Positions 37,236 through 46,475 of a stretch of 64,000 nucleotides of DNA are shown here, in pieces. Source of the DNA: Prochlorococcus sp. AG-402-I21. GTDB taxonomy: Bacteria; Cyanobacteriota; Cyanobacteriia; PCC-6307; Cyanobiaceae. Position 1 is the stretch's first letter. The number at the start of each line of letters is the position of its first letter. Location: contig QCHZ01000002.1 of the NCBI GenBank assembly GCA_003216955.1, positions 186,001 through 250,000 of the forward strand, given 5' to 3'. The position numbers and the translations under genes were made by a program. A model generated the notes under the pieces. That model was not told the DNA's origin. It was given only the letters and a program-made list of their open reading frames with translations, and searched no databases.

Positions 37236-38850
37236 TCAAAAAATACCAACTTTTAATAATAAATTGAACAACATCAAATCAACTTCGAAAGTCTATCAAA
37301 AAGAAAAACATATTAAATTTATCTATAATCTAATCGGACTAAATAATAGTAGAAAAATATTAAAGTTTTCAGTCATCCTATTAACATTTTTTATTTTATG
37401 GCCATTATTTAATCTTATAGGGGAAGGTTTACACGGGATTCAAAAAGGATCAATCTATTTGACGATAAACCATATTAATGAAATAAAAGGAACACTATTA
37501 TTATTGATTCTTTCTCTTACTCTAGGAGGACTTTTAGGAGTTGTTAATGGTTGGATTTTAGCAAACTGCCATTTTAAAGGGAGAAGAATTCTTAGAGTTT
37601 GCCAACTAATTCCTTTCGCAACTCCAGCCTATCTTTTAGCAGCTACATTCATCGACCTAGGCAGCATAAATTCCATAAGAATAACCGGTATGTTATGGGG
37701 TGTCGTAATAATGGCATTCACAACCTATCCATATGTATTTCTACTAAGTTCGGAAAGTTTTGAGAAAGGTGGAAGAAAGCAAATTGAGGCATGCAGAACT
37801 CTTGGGATAGGCCCTTGGAAAAGTTTTTTTAGAGTATCTCTGCCAATAGCAATGCCCTCAATTACTGCTGGTTTAGCTTTAATGGCAATGGAAATCATAA
37901 ATGAATTAGGTGCAGTTCAACTTTTAAATATTCCAAGTATTTCCGCTGGTATACTGGAAAGTTGGGTAGAAGAAGGTGAGCCTTCAGGTTCAATTGCTCT
38001 TGCCTTATTTACTCTGATTTTAGTTTTTCTATTAGTAGCAATTGAGCGCAAATCAAGAGAAAGAAGTAAACGATGGACAGACGGAATAAGTTTTGGGGAA
38101 ACTCCAAAATGGGAATTAAAAGGTATCAATCTACTTCTAGCACAAGTTATAACCTTTACTCCTCCAATACTTACATTAGGCATTCCAATTACATGGGCAA
38201 TAGTAAATATTGATCAAATGAATAAAGGCTTCAATACAGATTTAATTGGATTAACTATTAGAAGTTTTAGTTTAGCCTTAGTTGTTTCATTAATAACCAT
38301 ATTTATATCATTGATTTTATCAATTTCCAAGAGATGGCAAAATCATCAATGGATCAATATGTTGACCTTCTTATCCAGTATTGGCTATGCAATTCCTGGA
38401 TCTGTTTTAGCCCTTGCTCTTCTATCCTTTAAAGGAAGTATCTGGCAAATAAATATATTAAGCTTACTAATCTGGGGCTATAGCATTCGATTTCTCGCTG
38501 TTTCAAAAGGTGGAATTGATGCAGGCTTTGAGCGAATTTCACCAAATATAGATAATGCAGCCATAAATCTGGGGAAGAACTGGTCAGAAGTTCTTTTAAA
38601 AATACATCTACCACTTCTTAAAGGACCTATGGTAGTAGGTGCACTTCTAGTTTTTGTTGACACAATAAAGGAATTACCACTAACTTTCATATTAAGACCA
38701 TTTGATTTTGATACACTTTCAGTAAGAATATTCCAATATGCTGGAGATGAAAGAGTAGCAGAATCTATCTTACCTTCATTGATAATAATTTTTCTGGGAT
38801 TAATGGCTTCTATGGCCTTAGTACCAAGCTTAAATAAACAAAATAACTAA
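37216..38850 (+). CDS. Iron(III)-type ABC transporter permease, fused double domain (FutB/FbpB-like)
   Basis: The 544-residue product has about twelve membrane helices in two homologous halves, each with an ABC-permease EAA loop: EACRTLGIGPWKSFFRVSLPIAMPS (about 193-217) and NAAINLGKNWSEVLLKIHLPLLKGP (about 450-474). This doubled layout is typical of Fe3+ (FbpB/FutB) and some thiamine transporters. Iron is the usual assignment in picocyanobacteria. No periplasmic-binding or ATPase gene adjoins it here. Its ATG lies within the last 20 bases of the GTPase gene. Confidence 0.85.
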   Translation: MHVLTNNQKIPTFNNKLNNIKSTSKVYQKEKHIKFIYNLIGLNNSRKILKFSVILLTFFILWPLFNLIGEGLHGIQKGSIYLTINHINEIKGTLLLLILSLTLGGLLGVVNGWILANCHFKGRRILRVCQLIPFATPAYLLAATFIDLGSINSIRITGMLWGVVIMAFTTYPYVFLLSSESFEKGGRKQIEACRTLGIGPWKSFFRVSLPIAMPSITAGLALMAMEIINELGAVQLLNIPSISAGILESWVEEGEPSGSIALALFTLILVFLLVAIERKSRERSKRWTDGISFGETPKWELKGINLLLAQVITFTPPILTLGIPITWAIVNIDQMNKGFNTDLIGLTIRSFSLALVVSLITIFISLILSISKRWQNHQWINMLTFLSSIGYAIPGSVLALALLSFKGSIWQINILSLLIWGYSIRFLAVSKGGIDAGFERISPNIDNAAINLGKNWSEVLLKIHLPLLKGPMVVGALLVFVDTIKELPLTFILRPFDFDTLSVRIFQYAGDERVAESILPSLIIIFLGLMASMALVPSLNKQNN

Positions 38851-38862
38851 TAAATATATAAT

Positions 38863-39813
38863 TTAAACTTTAAATAATTCTTTAACTGGATAAATCAAAG
38901 CTGCTAATATATCAGCGAAAGTTGAAACAAGACGATAGCAAAGCAATGCAGCCAAGAGAGATGCTTCTGGTAAATATGAACCTAGACTAAATAAAATCAC
39001 AGATTCAAAGACACCTAAACCGCCTGGAGCTGCAGGTACTATAAGGCCAATTATCCATGCTAAAGAGAAGGTAGATATTAATTCGCCTTGAGAAACTAAT
39101 GACCCAATAGAAAATGCATTTATACAACATAAAAAGCCCAGAAAGCGAGTCAAAACAAATATGATCTCTACAAATAGTGGCTTATAAGGATAAAGCATCC
39201 TGTTTGAACTATTTTGATTATTATTTAATAATTTTCTATCCTTAAGATGATCAATATTAGTAATAATATTTGCCTTTATTACCTTCAATTTTTTAATTAA
39301 AAATTGCCTAAATGACGGTAAAAAGAATAAAGTAGATAACCAGCAAAGTATAAAGATAACTATATTAAAACTTCCAAAAGGTATAAGAATTAAACCTGCA
39401 ACCAGCATTAATAATGGTTCTAATAAAATAGATTCTAATGATTTTTCAGTTGATAATTCCAATCGCAAAGTATTAAATCTAGAAACAAAATGCCAGATCC
39501 CTCCAGGTAAATATTTATATATATTTGTAGCCAAAAATATTTTTATTATATACAAATTTTTGGTATTACCGCCAATATTATTTATCAAAAGTTTCCAAGC
39601 ATAGGCATTAATAATAATACTTAAAAAACTAAATAAAATGCCTCCTAATAGCCATATTATCTCTAGCCTACCAATTACCTGATTAGATAAAGAATCAAAA
39701 TTTCCATATATTGAAGTTCCTAGAAATACAAAGCAAATTAATGTTATCAAAAGCTTAATATTGATTTTATAAATCATTCCGAAAACAAAATCATTTCTTT
39801 TAATTTTAATCAT
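38863..39813 (-). CDS. UPF0104 / LPG-synthase-like integral membrane protein
   Basis: The 316-residue product has about eight hydrophobic helices and the family segments ATNIYKYLPGGIWHFVSRF and LAWIIGLIVPAAPGGLGVFESVILF, which resemble the membrane domain of lysylphosphatidylglycerol synthases. No aminoacyl-transferase domain is attached, so it may flip or transport a lipid-linked substrate. Function unknown. ATG start; 14 bases downstream of larC on the same strand. Confidence 0.8.
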   Translation of the reverse strand: MIKIKRNDFVFGMIYKINIKLLITLICFVFLGTSIYGNFDSLSNQVIGRLEIIWLLGGILFSFLSIIINAYAWKLLINNIGGNTKNLYIIKIFLATNIYKYLPGGIWHFVSRFNTLRLELSTEKSLESILLEPLLMLVAGLILIPFGSFNIVIFILCWLSTLFFLPSFRQFLIKKLKVIKANIITNIDHLKDRKLLNNNQNSSNRMLYPYKPLFVEIIFVLTRFLGFLCCINAFSIGSLVSQGELISTFSLAWIIGLIVPAAPGGLGVFESVILFSLGSYLPEASLLAALLCYRLVSTFADILAALIYPVKELFKV

Positions 39814-39827
39814 ATTAAATTAAAGGC

Positions 39828-41054
39828 TCATAAAGACCAATCATCTAATTCATAAAATTCTGATAATTCTATGATTAATTTCTGACGTATCTCTTCTATT
39901 GGAATTCCTGTATTTAATGTTATTTTACTCAAGTCTTTATGTTCAAGTTTTATTGAAATCTTACCATTTGGTCTCATTACTTGTTTAATATTAACTTTCC
40001 CAAATTTAGTTTCATGAGTGACTGTTCTTCTTGGAAGTTTACAGCGGCTAATATTATTTTCTCTTATTCCAATTGTTGTACTATAATTAAACCAAACTTC
40101 CCTCAGTGAATTTTTATGCTTGGGATAGACAATAGCTTGTATACATATACCCTTTCTATTTTTTTTCATATCAACCGAATAACAAATAACATCTATAGCA
40201 CCTGAAGATCTTAATCTTTCGATTAAAACTGCAACATCTTCAGGCGTGGAATCATCGATCCAAGCTTCCTGAGAGATTATAGTCTCATAAAAAAGTTTAT
40301 TATTATTTTCGAAAGAATCATCATTACTATCAACTAGCAGAACTCGTAAAAAATTAGGACGAGAAATATTTTTACTTCCTAAACCAATACCAATCTTTTT
40401 AATATTTATATTATCAGGTTGACCATATCTATCTATAAAAGTTGCTATCAATGCGATACCAGTAGGCGTTGTTATTTCACCAAAATATTCATCATCAAGT
40501 ACCATTAATGGAATTTTTTCTTGTCTTGCTATCTCTAAAACTGTGGGGACTGGAACAGGCAGAGGTCCATGAGAGGTGGACACAATTCCTTTCCCAGCTG
40601 GTGGGTTTGAGAAAAAAATCTTGTCTGGCTTTAAAAAATCAATAGCGGAGCATACATTGACAATATCCAATATGGAATCAATTGTACCTAATTCATGGAA
40701 ATGGACATCTAATATTTGATTCCCATGAACAATTGCTTCTGCTTTCGCAAGAGTTTCAAAAACCCTAATAGATTGTCTTTTCACATAATCATTCAAATTA
40801 GAATCCAGAAGTAAGTTTTTTATATCAATAAGACTTTTAGAGGATTCATGAAATTGAATTTCAGTTTTTATGCAGATCATTCCTTTTATGCCATCACTAT
40901 CACCCTCTTTAAATTCTAAGTTATAATTTCTATCTATATTTAAACTTGTTAAATTATCTAAAAAGATAGAAGATGGAACACCTAAATCTACTAATGCTGA
41001 TAACAGCATATCTCCAGATATCCCAAGACTACAATCAATAAAAATAGATTTCAT
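39828..41054 (-). CDS. larC: LarC-like nickel-pincer cofactor synthesis protein (UPF0272/DUF111)
   Basis: The 408-residue product has the signature start IDCSLGISGDMLLSALVDLGVP, the central VHFHELGTIDSILDIVNVC, PVPVPTVLEIARQEKIPL and the C-terminal DSTPEDVAVLIERLRSSGAIDV. LarC inserts Ni into the lactate racemase pincer cofactor in Lactobacillus. Neither larA, larB nor larE is nearby, so here it may serve another metallo-cofactor. It is one piece, without the programmed frameshift known in Lactobacillus larC. ATG start. Confidence 0.88.
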   Translation of the reverse strand: MKSIFIDCSLGISGDMLLSALVDLGVPSSIFLDNLTSLNIDRNYNLEFKEGDSDGIKGMICIKTEIQFHESSKSLIDIKNLLLDSNLNDYVKRQSIRVFETLAKAEAIVHGNQILDVHFHELGTIDSILDIVNVCSAIDFLKPDKIFFSNPPAGKGIVSTSHGPLPVPVPTVLEIARQEKIPLMVLDDEYFGEITTPTGIALIATFIDRYGQPDNINIKKIGIGLGSKNISRPNFLRVLLVDSNDDSFENNNKLFYETIISQEAWIDDSTPEDVAVLIERLRSSGAIDVICYSVDMKKNRKGICIQAIVYPKHKNSLREVWFNYSTTIGIRENNISRCKLPRRTVTHETKFGKVNIKQVMRPNGKISIKLEHKDLSKITLNTGIPIEEIRQKLIIELSEFYELDDWSL

Positions 41055-41125
41055 TGATGAAAAAGTTTACAATTAGTCTTATAAAAAAAATACATTTCAA
41101 TATAGTTTTTTAGAAAAGGATAAAT

Positions 41126-41767
41126 TTATTTTTTAAGATTTTTTTTACTTTTATTCTTTATTGGTTGTTGAGAAATGGGACCTATTATTTTAAAATCCTC
41201 AACCCAAAGTTGATAATCAACACGACGAACATCAAGACTAATAAAATGTTTTAAATATTTAATAGGAACTTCTCCTTTAAGAACAACTTTAAAAGGTAAC
41301 GCTTTTTTTTGCTGATTTCTTGGCTTTTGACGGATTTTTATTACTACCTCTTTTTCTTCTGGCTTAGTAAAAATCAACTCTCCTCTTATTGAGAAATAAT
41401 CATCACCTTCCAATAAATCATCTGAATCAACTTTGAGACTTGAAGCTTCATTCAATCCCTCTTTATGCATATGATCTTTTTTTAAAGTGCTTGGTTCCCA
41501 AATACCTGTGATTTGCAAATGAAGGTTTTGATTATTTCTACATCTTGGATATACAACCCAAAGGTGAGGTTTTTCTAGAGAAACGTGATTACGGATCAAA
41601 GTTATAACTCTTCCAAGCACAACAGAATCTATTTCATTACCTTTAGAATCAATTAAAGCTCCGCGAGTAAAATTGTCATCATCTTGAGGCTTATAAATAC
41701 CTCTAACTATTCCAATTGCTCTGTATTGCAATGGATCAGTGACAGAGGGGATCGGATGGTTCTGCAT
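41126..41767 (-). CDS. Conserved cyanobacterial hypothetical protein
   Basis: The 213-residue soluble product has a beta-rich N-terminal part (YRAIGIVRGIYKPQDDDNFTRGALIDSKGNEIDSVVLGRV, LWVVYPRCR, LHLQITGIWEP) and a second strand set (YFSIRGELIF, VVIKIRQ, FKVVLKGEVP), then a basic Lys-rich tail. I recognise the style of a widespread cyanobacterial hypothetical but no function. ATG start; it precedes larC by 72 bases. Confidence 0.65.
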   Translation of the reverse strand: MQNHPIPSVTDPLQYRAIGIVRGIYKPQDDDNFTRGALIDSKGNEIDSVVLGRVITLIRNHVSLEKPHLWVVYPRCRNNQNLHLQITGIWEPSTLKKDHMHKEGLNEASSLKVDSDDLLEGDDYFSIRGELIFTKPEEKEVVIKIRQKPRNQQKKALPFKVVLKGEVPIKYLKHFISLDVRRVDYQLWVEDFKIIGPISQQPIKNKSKKNLKK

Positions 41768-41836
41768 CTATTTAATTAATGGGCCATTAGTGACCAACCT
41801 TAAATTTACCAAAATCCTACAAATACTATTGTGATT

Positions 41837-42172
41837 TTATTCAATTGGGACATTTTCATACTCTGACTGATCAAATGCATTGAGAGCTTCATCAAGTGCA
41901 TCTGATGGAGTTGTAGCATTATTCATTGCGCCTGCTTGTTTAAGACGATTCATTAAATCAAATGGATCTATTGGTAAACCGTCGTCAATTTGATCTTCTG
42001 CATCAAAAGTACTGTAAATGTCTCTTTTCTCATCAGTTGAATAATTTTTTAATTCCGAGATTCTTGTTATTTCTTTAGAGGAAATTACTTGACCAACCAT
42101 AATTACAAATGGTGTTAAACAGGTGCAAGCCAAAAATAACCGACCATGTATAAAACGTGGAGTTTTAGTCAA
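41837..42172 (-). CDS. Conserved hypothetical protein with N-terminal membrane segment
   Basis: The frame is open to 42286, but its first 38 codons would overlap the divergent exonuclease gene and are unlike the rest. I prefer the TTG at 42172 (111 residues), which gives a short basic n-region, a membrane helix (FLACTCLTPFVIMVGQVI) and an acidic soluble tail (GLPIDPFDLMNRLKQAGAMNNAT... DALDEALNAFD). This looks like a signal-anchored small protein. Start choice is uncertain; an internal ATG at the end of the helix would give about 87 residues. Function unknown. Confidence 0.55.
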   Translation of the reverse strand: MTKTPRFIHGRLFLACTCLTPFVIMVGQVISSKEITRISELKNYSTDEKRDIYSTFDAEDQIDDGLPIDPFDLMNRLKQAGAMNNATTPSDALDEALNAFDQSEYENVPIE

Positions 42173-42229
42173 AGCTATACTTCTGTCTGAATTAACATGA
42201 TAATAACTTAAGCAATTAAATTTAAGGTC

Positions 42230-43057
42230 TTGCTTATTGCAACATGGAATGTCAATTCTATTCGTTCCAGAATAGATCATGTACAAGAATGGCTGATCAC
42301 TAACAAGATTGACATACTTTGCTTACAGGAGACAAAAACCGAAGATCAATTTTTTCCAGTTGAAATTTTTTCAGACCTTGGATATGAGGTTTTGATATCA
42401 GGGCAAAAGTCTTATAATGGAGTAGCAATAATTAGTCGATTACCAATTAATGATGTAAAGATTGGTTTTGATCAAGTAATTAAGGACTTCAAAGATTTAT
42501 CTATATTAAATGAGCAAAAAAGAATTATAAGTGCTGAAATTAATGATATTAGGATCATAAATGTTTATGTACCAAATGGATCAAATATAAATTCAGATAA
42601 GTTTATTTATAAAGAGAAATGGATAGAATGCCTGCAGTTTTATCTAAGAGAAATTAATTCAAACCACACGCCCATATGTTTATTAGGAGACTTTAATATT
42701 GCCCCTGAAGATAGAGATATACATTCACCAAGTAATTACAAGGAATCAATTATGGCTTCCTCTAAAGAGAGAAAATTACTTAAAGATGCTTTAGGAGGGG
42801 ACTTAGAAGATGTTTTTAGAATTTTCGAGCCTGGAGAGAGCCATTGGTCTTGGTGGGACTATCGCCATTCATCCTGGGAAAGAAACAAGGGTTGGCGAAT
42901 CGATCATATTTACTTAACTGAAAATATTCTTAGTTGTGCCAATAGTTGTTGGATAGACAAAGAACCAAGGTCTAGAGAGAAACCTAGTGATCACGCACCT
43001 GTGGTCGTGGATATTAGCTGGCCTCCATCAGATACTGAAAATGAATTTTTCTTCTAA
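42230..43057 (+). CDS. xth: Exodeoxyribonuclease III family AP endonuclease
   Basis: The 275-residue metallo-nuclease cuts DNA at abasic sites in base excision repair. It begins LIATWNVNSIRSRIDHVQEWL (metal-binding Asn), and continues with ILCLQETKTED (metal Glu), YNGVAIISR, ICLLGDFNIAPEDRDIH (Asp/Asn catalytic pair), WRIDHIYLT and the final KPSDHAPVVVDI (catalytic Asp-His). All boxes are intact. The start is TTG at 42230, since the family starts two residues in. Confidence 0.94.
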   Translation: MLIATWNVNSIRSRIDHVQEWLITNKIDILCLQETKTEDQFFPVEIFSDLGYEVLISGQKSYNGVAIISRLPINDVKIGFDQVIKDFKDLSILNEQKRIISAEINDIRIINVYVPNGSNINSDKFIYKEKWIECLQFYLREINSNHTPICLLGDFNIAPEDRDIHSPSNYKESIMASSKERKLLKDALGGDLEDVFRIFEPGESHWSWWDYRHSSWERNKGWRIDHIYLTENILSCANSCWIDKEPRSREKPSDHAPVVVDISWPPSDTENEFFF

Positions 43058-43071
43058 AAAATCATTTTTTT
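43038..43071 (+). terminator. Hairpin with T-run at the end of the exonuclease gene
   Basis: AAAATGAATTTTT (43038-43050) and TAAAAAATCATTTT form a stem with two imperfect pairs around a short CTTC loop, followed by a run of T up to 43071. The stop codon lies within the stem. It resembles an intrinsic terminator for the plus-strand gene; stability is limited by the lack of G/C. Confidence 0.45.
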
Positions 43072-43236
43072 CTATTTTCAAATCATCACAGAATTAACAA
43101 ATCAAATATTTACAATTAGCCAAAAAACAAAATTTTTAAGCAGCGTCATGTCCAAGGAAGTCTCTCAGTCACTAGTTTTCATGATTAAACTCAAATAGAA
43201 AAATAAACTTTCTAAAGATTAAAAAAAAATAACCAG

Positions 43237-43329
43237 ATGCTGAACATATTCAAAAATTTAGACGAATCAGTCACTTTTAGGCCATTATGGCTGACTGTGT
43301 TTATTAGCTCATTCGCTGAGGTGCTGTGA
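43237..43329 (+). CDS. Candidate 30-codon leader peptide overlapping hemL
   Basis: An ATG frame of 30 codons (begins [12 protein letters not shown], ends FISSFAEVL) fills the space just before hemL. Its TGA stop overlaps the hemL GTG start as GTGA. A hydrophobic stretch ([12 protein letters not shown]) lies in the second half. No strong ribosome-binding site is visible before the ATG. The exact four-base overlap suggests translational coupling, but chance is possible with so short a frame. The rest of the 268-base gap shows nothing else I can name. Confidence 0.35.
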   Translation: MLNIFKNLDESVTFRPLWLTVFISSFAEVL

Positions 43330-44624
43330 CAGACGCGTTGAACACAAAAAGATCTGAAGAGATTTTTGGCTCTGCCAAAAATTTAATGCCTGGTGGAGTT
43401 AGTTCACCTGTAAGAGCTTTCAAATCTGTTGAAGGGGATCCAATCGTCTTTGATCGGGTTAAAGGTCCTTATGCTTGGGATGTTGATGGGAACAGATACA
43501 TCGACTATGTAGGCAGCTGGGGACCTGCGATTTGTGGCCATGCCCACCCCGAGGTAATTGCAGCTCTTCAAGAAACTCTTGAAAAAGGTACAAGCTTCGG
43601 AGCTCCATGTGTCCTCGAAAACAAGCTTGCAGAAATGGTTATCGAAGCTGTCCCAAGCGTTGAGATGGTTCGCTTTGTAAATAGTGGAACAGAAGCGTGC
43701 ATGGCTGTTCTTCGTTTAATGAGAGCCTTTACTGGCAGAGATAAAGTGATCAAGTTTGAGGGTTGCTATCACGGGCATGCAGATATGTTTTTAGTGAAAG
43801 CAGGCTCAGGAGTTGCAACTCTTGGTTTACCAGACTCACCAGGTGTTCCAAGAAGTACAACCGCCAATACGCTTACTGCTCCTTATAACGATCTTGAAGC
43901 AGTAAAAGAGCTATTTGCTGAAAACCCAGATGCTATTTCTGGAGTCATCCTTGAGCCTGTCGTTGGGAATGCAGGCTTCATTACACCTGAACCAGGCTTT
44001 TTAGAAGGGTTAAGAGAAGTCACCCAGGAGAATGGAGCTCTTTTAGTTTTTGATGAAGTAATGACTGGTTTTCGAATCAGCTATGGAGGAGCTCAAGAGC
44101 GTTTTGGAGTTACTCCTGATTTAACTACCATGGGGAAAGTAATTGGTGGAGGTCTTCCTGTAGGAGCTTATGGCGGTCGAAAAGAAATCATGTCAATGGT
44201 TTCGCCTTCTGGCCCTATGTATCAAGCAGGCACATTGAGCGGCAACCCCCTAGCTATGACAGCAGGAATTAAAACTCTTGAGCTTCTTAAACAAGAAGGG
44301 TCCTATGAAAAATTAGAAGCTCTTACTAAAAAGCTTGTTGATGGAATCATTACAGCGGCAAAAGATTCAAATATTTCAATTCATGGTCAGAGCATTAGTG
44401 CAATGTTCGGTTTTTATCTCTGTGAAGGACCAGTTAAGAACTTTGAAGAAGCTAAATCTGCTGATACTGATCGTTTTAGTAAATTGCATAGGCTTATGCT
44501 GCAAAAAGGAGTGTATTTAGCTCCAAGTGCCTTTGAAGCAGGTTTTACATCACTTGCTCATTCTGAAGATGATATAAATTCGACAATAAAAGCTTTTCAA
44601 GAAAGTTTCTCTGAAATCTCATAA
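43326..44624 (+). CDS. hemL: Glutamate-1-semialdehyde 2,1-aminomutase
   Basis: This PLP enzyme forms 5-aminolevulinate, the committed precursor for all tetrapyrroles. The 432-residue product has [88 protein letters not shown] and the PLP-binding Lys in [18 protein letters not shown] (about K273). The start is GTG 43326, fixed by the family N-terminus. Gene body is more GC-rich than most neighbours, as expected for a highly expressed gene. Confidence 0.97.
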   Translation: MTDALNTKRSEEIFGSAKNLMPGGVSSPVRAFKSVEGDPIVFDRVKGPYAWDVDGNRYIDYVGSWGPAICGHAHPEVIAALQETLEKGTSFGAPCVLENKLAEMVIEAVPSVEMVRFVNSGTEACMAVLRLMRAFTGRDKVIKFEGCYHGHADMFLVKAGSGVATLGLPDSPGVPRSTTANTLTAPYNDLEAVKELFAENPDAISGVILEPVVGNAGFITPEPGFLEGLREVTQENGALLVFDEVMTGFRISYGGAQERFGVTPDLTTMGKVIGGGLPVGAYGGRKEIMSMVSPSGPMYQAGTLSGNPLAMTAGIKTLELLKQEGSYEKLEALTKKLVDGIITAAKDSNISIHGQSISAMFGFYLCEGPVKNFEEAKSADTDRFSKLHRLMLQKGVYLAPSAFEAGFTSLAHSEDDINSTIKAFQESFSEIS

Positions 44625-44658
44625 AAAATCCAATTTAAATCAATAAATTGGATTTTTT
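44623..44658. terminator. Bidirectional intrinsic terminator between hemL and the prohibitin-like gene
   Basis: A perfect 15-base-pair stem, AAAAAATCCAATTTA (44623-44637) with TAAATTGGATTTTTT (44644-44658), closes a 6-base loop. It starts within the hemL stop codon and has A-runs and T-runs on both sides, so it can end transcripts from either strand. The minus-strand gene ends at 44680, 22 bases away. Confidence 0.85.
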
Positions 44659-44679
44659 ATGATCAAGTTTTAAGGCTAA

Positions 44680-45483
44680 TTAATTTTTTCCTCTAACAAT
44701 TACAGGAACATTTCCTGAGCTATTTCCTGGTAATGAAGGAACAACTTGTGTCTCTCCATTCCATTTATCTAAAAACAATTTGAACAAAACCTGATCATCA
44801 AGACTTTTATTTAATGTGTCGTATCTAAGAGCTTCTTGCTCTGCAATTTTAACTTCAGTTTGAGCTCTCAATAATTGCTGCTCTGCAATCTGTTTTTGTT
44901 CGATTGCTGCTCGATATTCATCAGCAATAGTTAAACCCGTCAAATCGAGTGATTGAACATCAACGTAGTCAAACTTATTAAGTTCATCAGCTACTGTTTG
45001 CTCAACCAACTCAGAAATATCACTCCAGGAGCTAGCTATTGTGACCAACTCATACTTTGAAAAAACTGACTTGAGGGCTTTAAGTAATGATGGTTGAATA
45101 ATCCTGTTATATATCTCTCTATCGTTATAAGAGATAGTTTTAAAGACTCTTCCAGCCTCATTAGGCTTGAGAGCATATTTAACAGTAGCCGTGGCAGAAA
45201 TGACTTGCAAATCTTTGGTTAATGAATCAAATTTTTCAGGTCTAACTTGAGTTTGAACATTAAAGGGATAAGTATTTTGAACAAATGGTACTTTAAAATT
45301 CAATCCAGGTTTGCGTGATCCACCACTGACTTTCCCTAGTGTTGTGACAACAGAAACTTGTCCAGCAGGAACGACGAAGAATGCTTGAGTGAGAAGTAAA
45401 AATCCAGTAAATGAAAGGACAAGTAGAAGAGTTGTTGTGCCACCTGGTCCATTCGGAGTCACATTACGAAATGGAGTTGTCAT
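44680..45483 (-). CDS. Prohibitin/stomatin-like SPFH (band 7) membrane protein
   Basis: The 267-residue product has an N-terminal membrane helix (about 15-35, TTLLLVLSFTGFLLLTQAFFVV). It is followed by the SPFH domain (VPAGQVSVVTTLGKVSG, KVPFVQ, TATVKYALKPNEAGRVF) and a helical C-terminal region (IEQKQIAEQQLLRAQTEVKIAEQEAL) that oligomerises in ring assemblies. Cyanobacterial prohibitins associate with FtsH proteases in the thylakoid or plasma membrane. It starts with ATG. Confidence 0.9.
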   Translation of the reverse strand: MTTPFRNVTPNGPGGTTTLLLVLSFTGFLLLTQAFFVVPAGQVSVVTTLGKVSGGSRKPGLNFKVPFVQNTYPFNVQTQVRPEKFDSLTKDLQVISATATVKYALKPNEAGRVFKTISYNDREIYNRIIQPSLLKALKSVFSKYELVTIASSWSDISELVEQTVADELNKFDYVDVQSLDLTGLTIADEYRAAIEQKQIAEQQLLRAQTEVKIAEQEALRYDTLNKSLDDQVLFKLFLDKWNGETQVVPSLPGNSSGNVPVIVRGKN

Positions 45484-45619
45484 AAAAAAGGTTATTTAGA
45501 AAGATTTTATGTTGAATTAGCAAGTATTGTGAAAATTGTTAGATAGAAAAAATAATTACATAATATTTAAGCTTGCTCAAATGAGACTTTAGATTGATAA
45601 CAGCATCCTGATTTTCACT

Positions 45620-45814
45620 CTAAATTATCTCTTTAGCAATTCGTAAAACTTCCATATATAATTCTTCGTCAATCTCCCTAATATCATATTCGGTTGGCAT
45701 GGCTCCATGCTTATACTCATGAACAACCATCCAACAAGTTCTTTCCAAATCTTTTTTTGATTTTCCAGATAATTCAATCGCTTTTTTAGAAAGTGTTTTT
45801 GTTAGTGAATCCAT
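45620..45814 (-). CDS. Conserved small soluble protein
   Basis: The 64-residue product reads DSLTKTLSKKAIELSGK, then DLERTCWMVVHEYKHGAMPTEYDIREIDEELYMEVLRIAKEI, predicted as three short helices. I do not recognise a family. It is flanked by yajQ upstream and the prohibitin-like gene downstream on the same strand, with gaps of 42 and 136 bases. Amino-acid composition looks coding. Confidence 0.55.
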   Translation of the reverse strand: MDSLTKTLSKKAIELSGKSKKDLERTCWMVVHEYKHGAMPTEYDIREIDEELYMEVLRIAKEII

Positions 45815-45856
45815 AATAAAATTTCTTTACGCCTAAATTTTCTATATAGTATTTTA

Positions 45857-46354
45857 CTATCTATAATTTTGGCATTGAAGAGCTATATCTAAGTCCTCTT
45901 CTTGCTTCTTAATTAAATTTATTGCAGATTGCAAATCATCTTTATTTTTACCTGTAATTCTCAAACTATCGCCTTGTATTGATACAGTTATTTTCTTCAT
46001 ATTATCTCGAACCAACTTACTTAATTTTTTTGAAATTTCTTGAGATAAACCTTTCTTTAATTTAACAATTTGCATTACCATATTTCCTCCTATAGTCTCA
46101 ATCTTTTGAAAATCAAATATCTTTAATGATAAATTTCTTTTAGTAGCTTTTTGCAATAAAATATCTTTTACAGATTCGATTGTCATATCGCTTAGTGAGA
46201 CAATTGATATTTCATCTTCTTTAAGATCTATTTTTGTCTTTGAGTCTTTTAGATCATACCTTTGATCTACTTCTCTCCTCAATTGATCAATAGCATTTAC
46301 TAATTCCTGCTGATCAAATTCTGAAACCACGTCAAAAGAATAAGAAGAAGGCAT
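45857..46354 (-). CDS. yajQ: YajQ family nucleotide-binding protein (UPF0234)
   Basis: The 165-residue product matches YajQ throughout: SYSFDVVSEFDQQELVNAIDQLRREVDQRYDLKDSKTKIDL at the start, LQKATKRNLSLKIFDF, ISKKLSKLVRDNMKKITVSIQGDSLRITGKNKDDLQSAINLIKK. Two ferredoxin-like domains are expected. Homologues bind tRNA/GTP or, in some species, cyclic di-GMP; the role here is unknown. ATG start. Confidence 0.93.
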   Translation of the reverse strand: MPSSYSFDVVSEFDQQELVNAIDQLRREVDQRYDLKDSKTKIDLKEDEISIVSLSDMTIESVKDILLQKATKRNLSLKIFDFQKIETIGGNMVMQIVKLKKGLSQEISKKLSKLVRDNMKKITVSIQGDSLRITGKNKDDLQSAINLIKKQEEDLDIALQCQNYR

Positions 46355-46475
46355 AAAAATTTGTCTTTGCTTCCATCATTTTATGAAAAAAGCATCAAAT
46401 TGCTTATAAATATACTAACGAGATTTTTGATGATTTAAAAAATTCTAGAATTGGGAAATTATCTTTGATTGAAAA

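Noticed and set aside
41837-42286. Full 149-codon frame reaching into the exonuclease gene
   Set aside because: The first 38 codons overlap the divergent, well-conserved exonuclease start and contain non-membrane, Cys/Tyr-rich sequence; a TTG at 42172 gives a plausible signal-anchored product.
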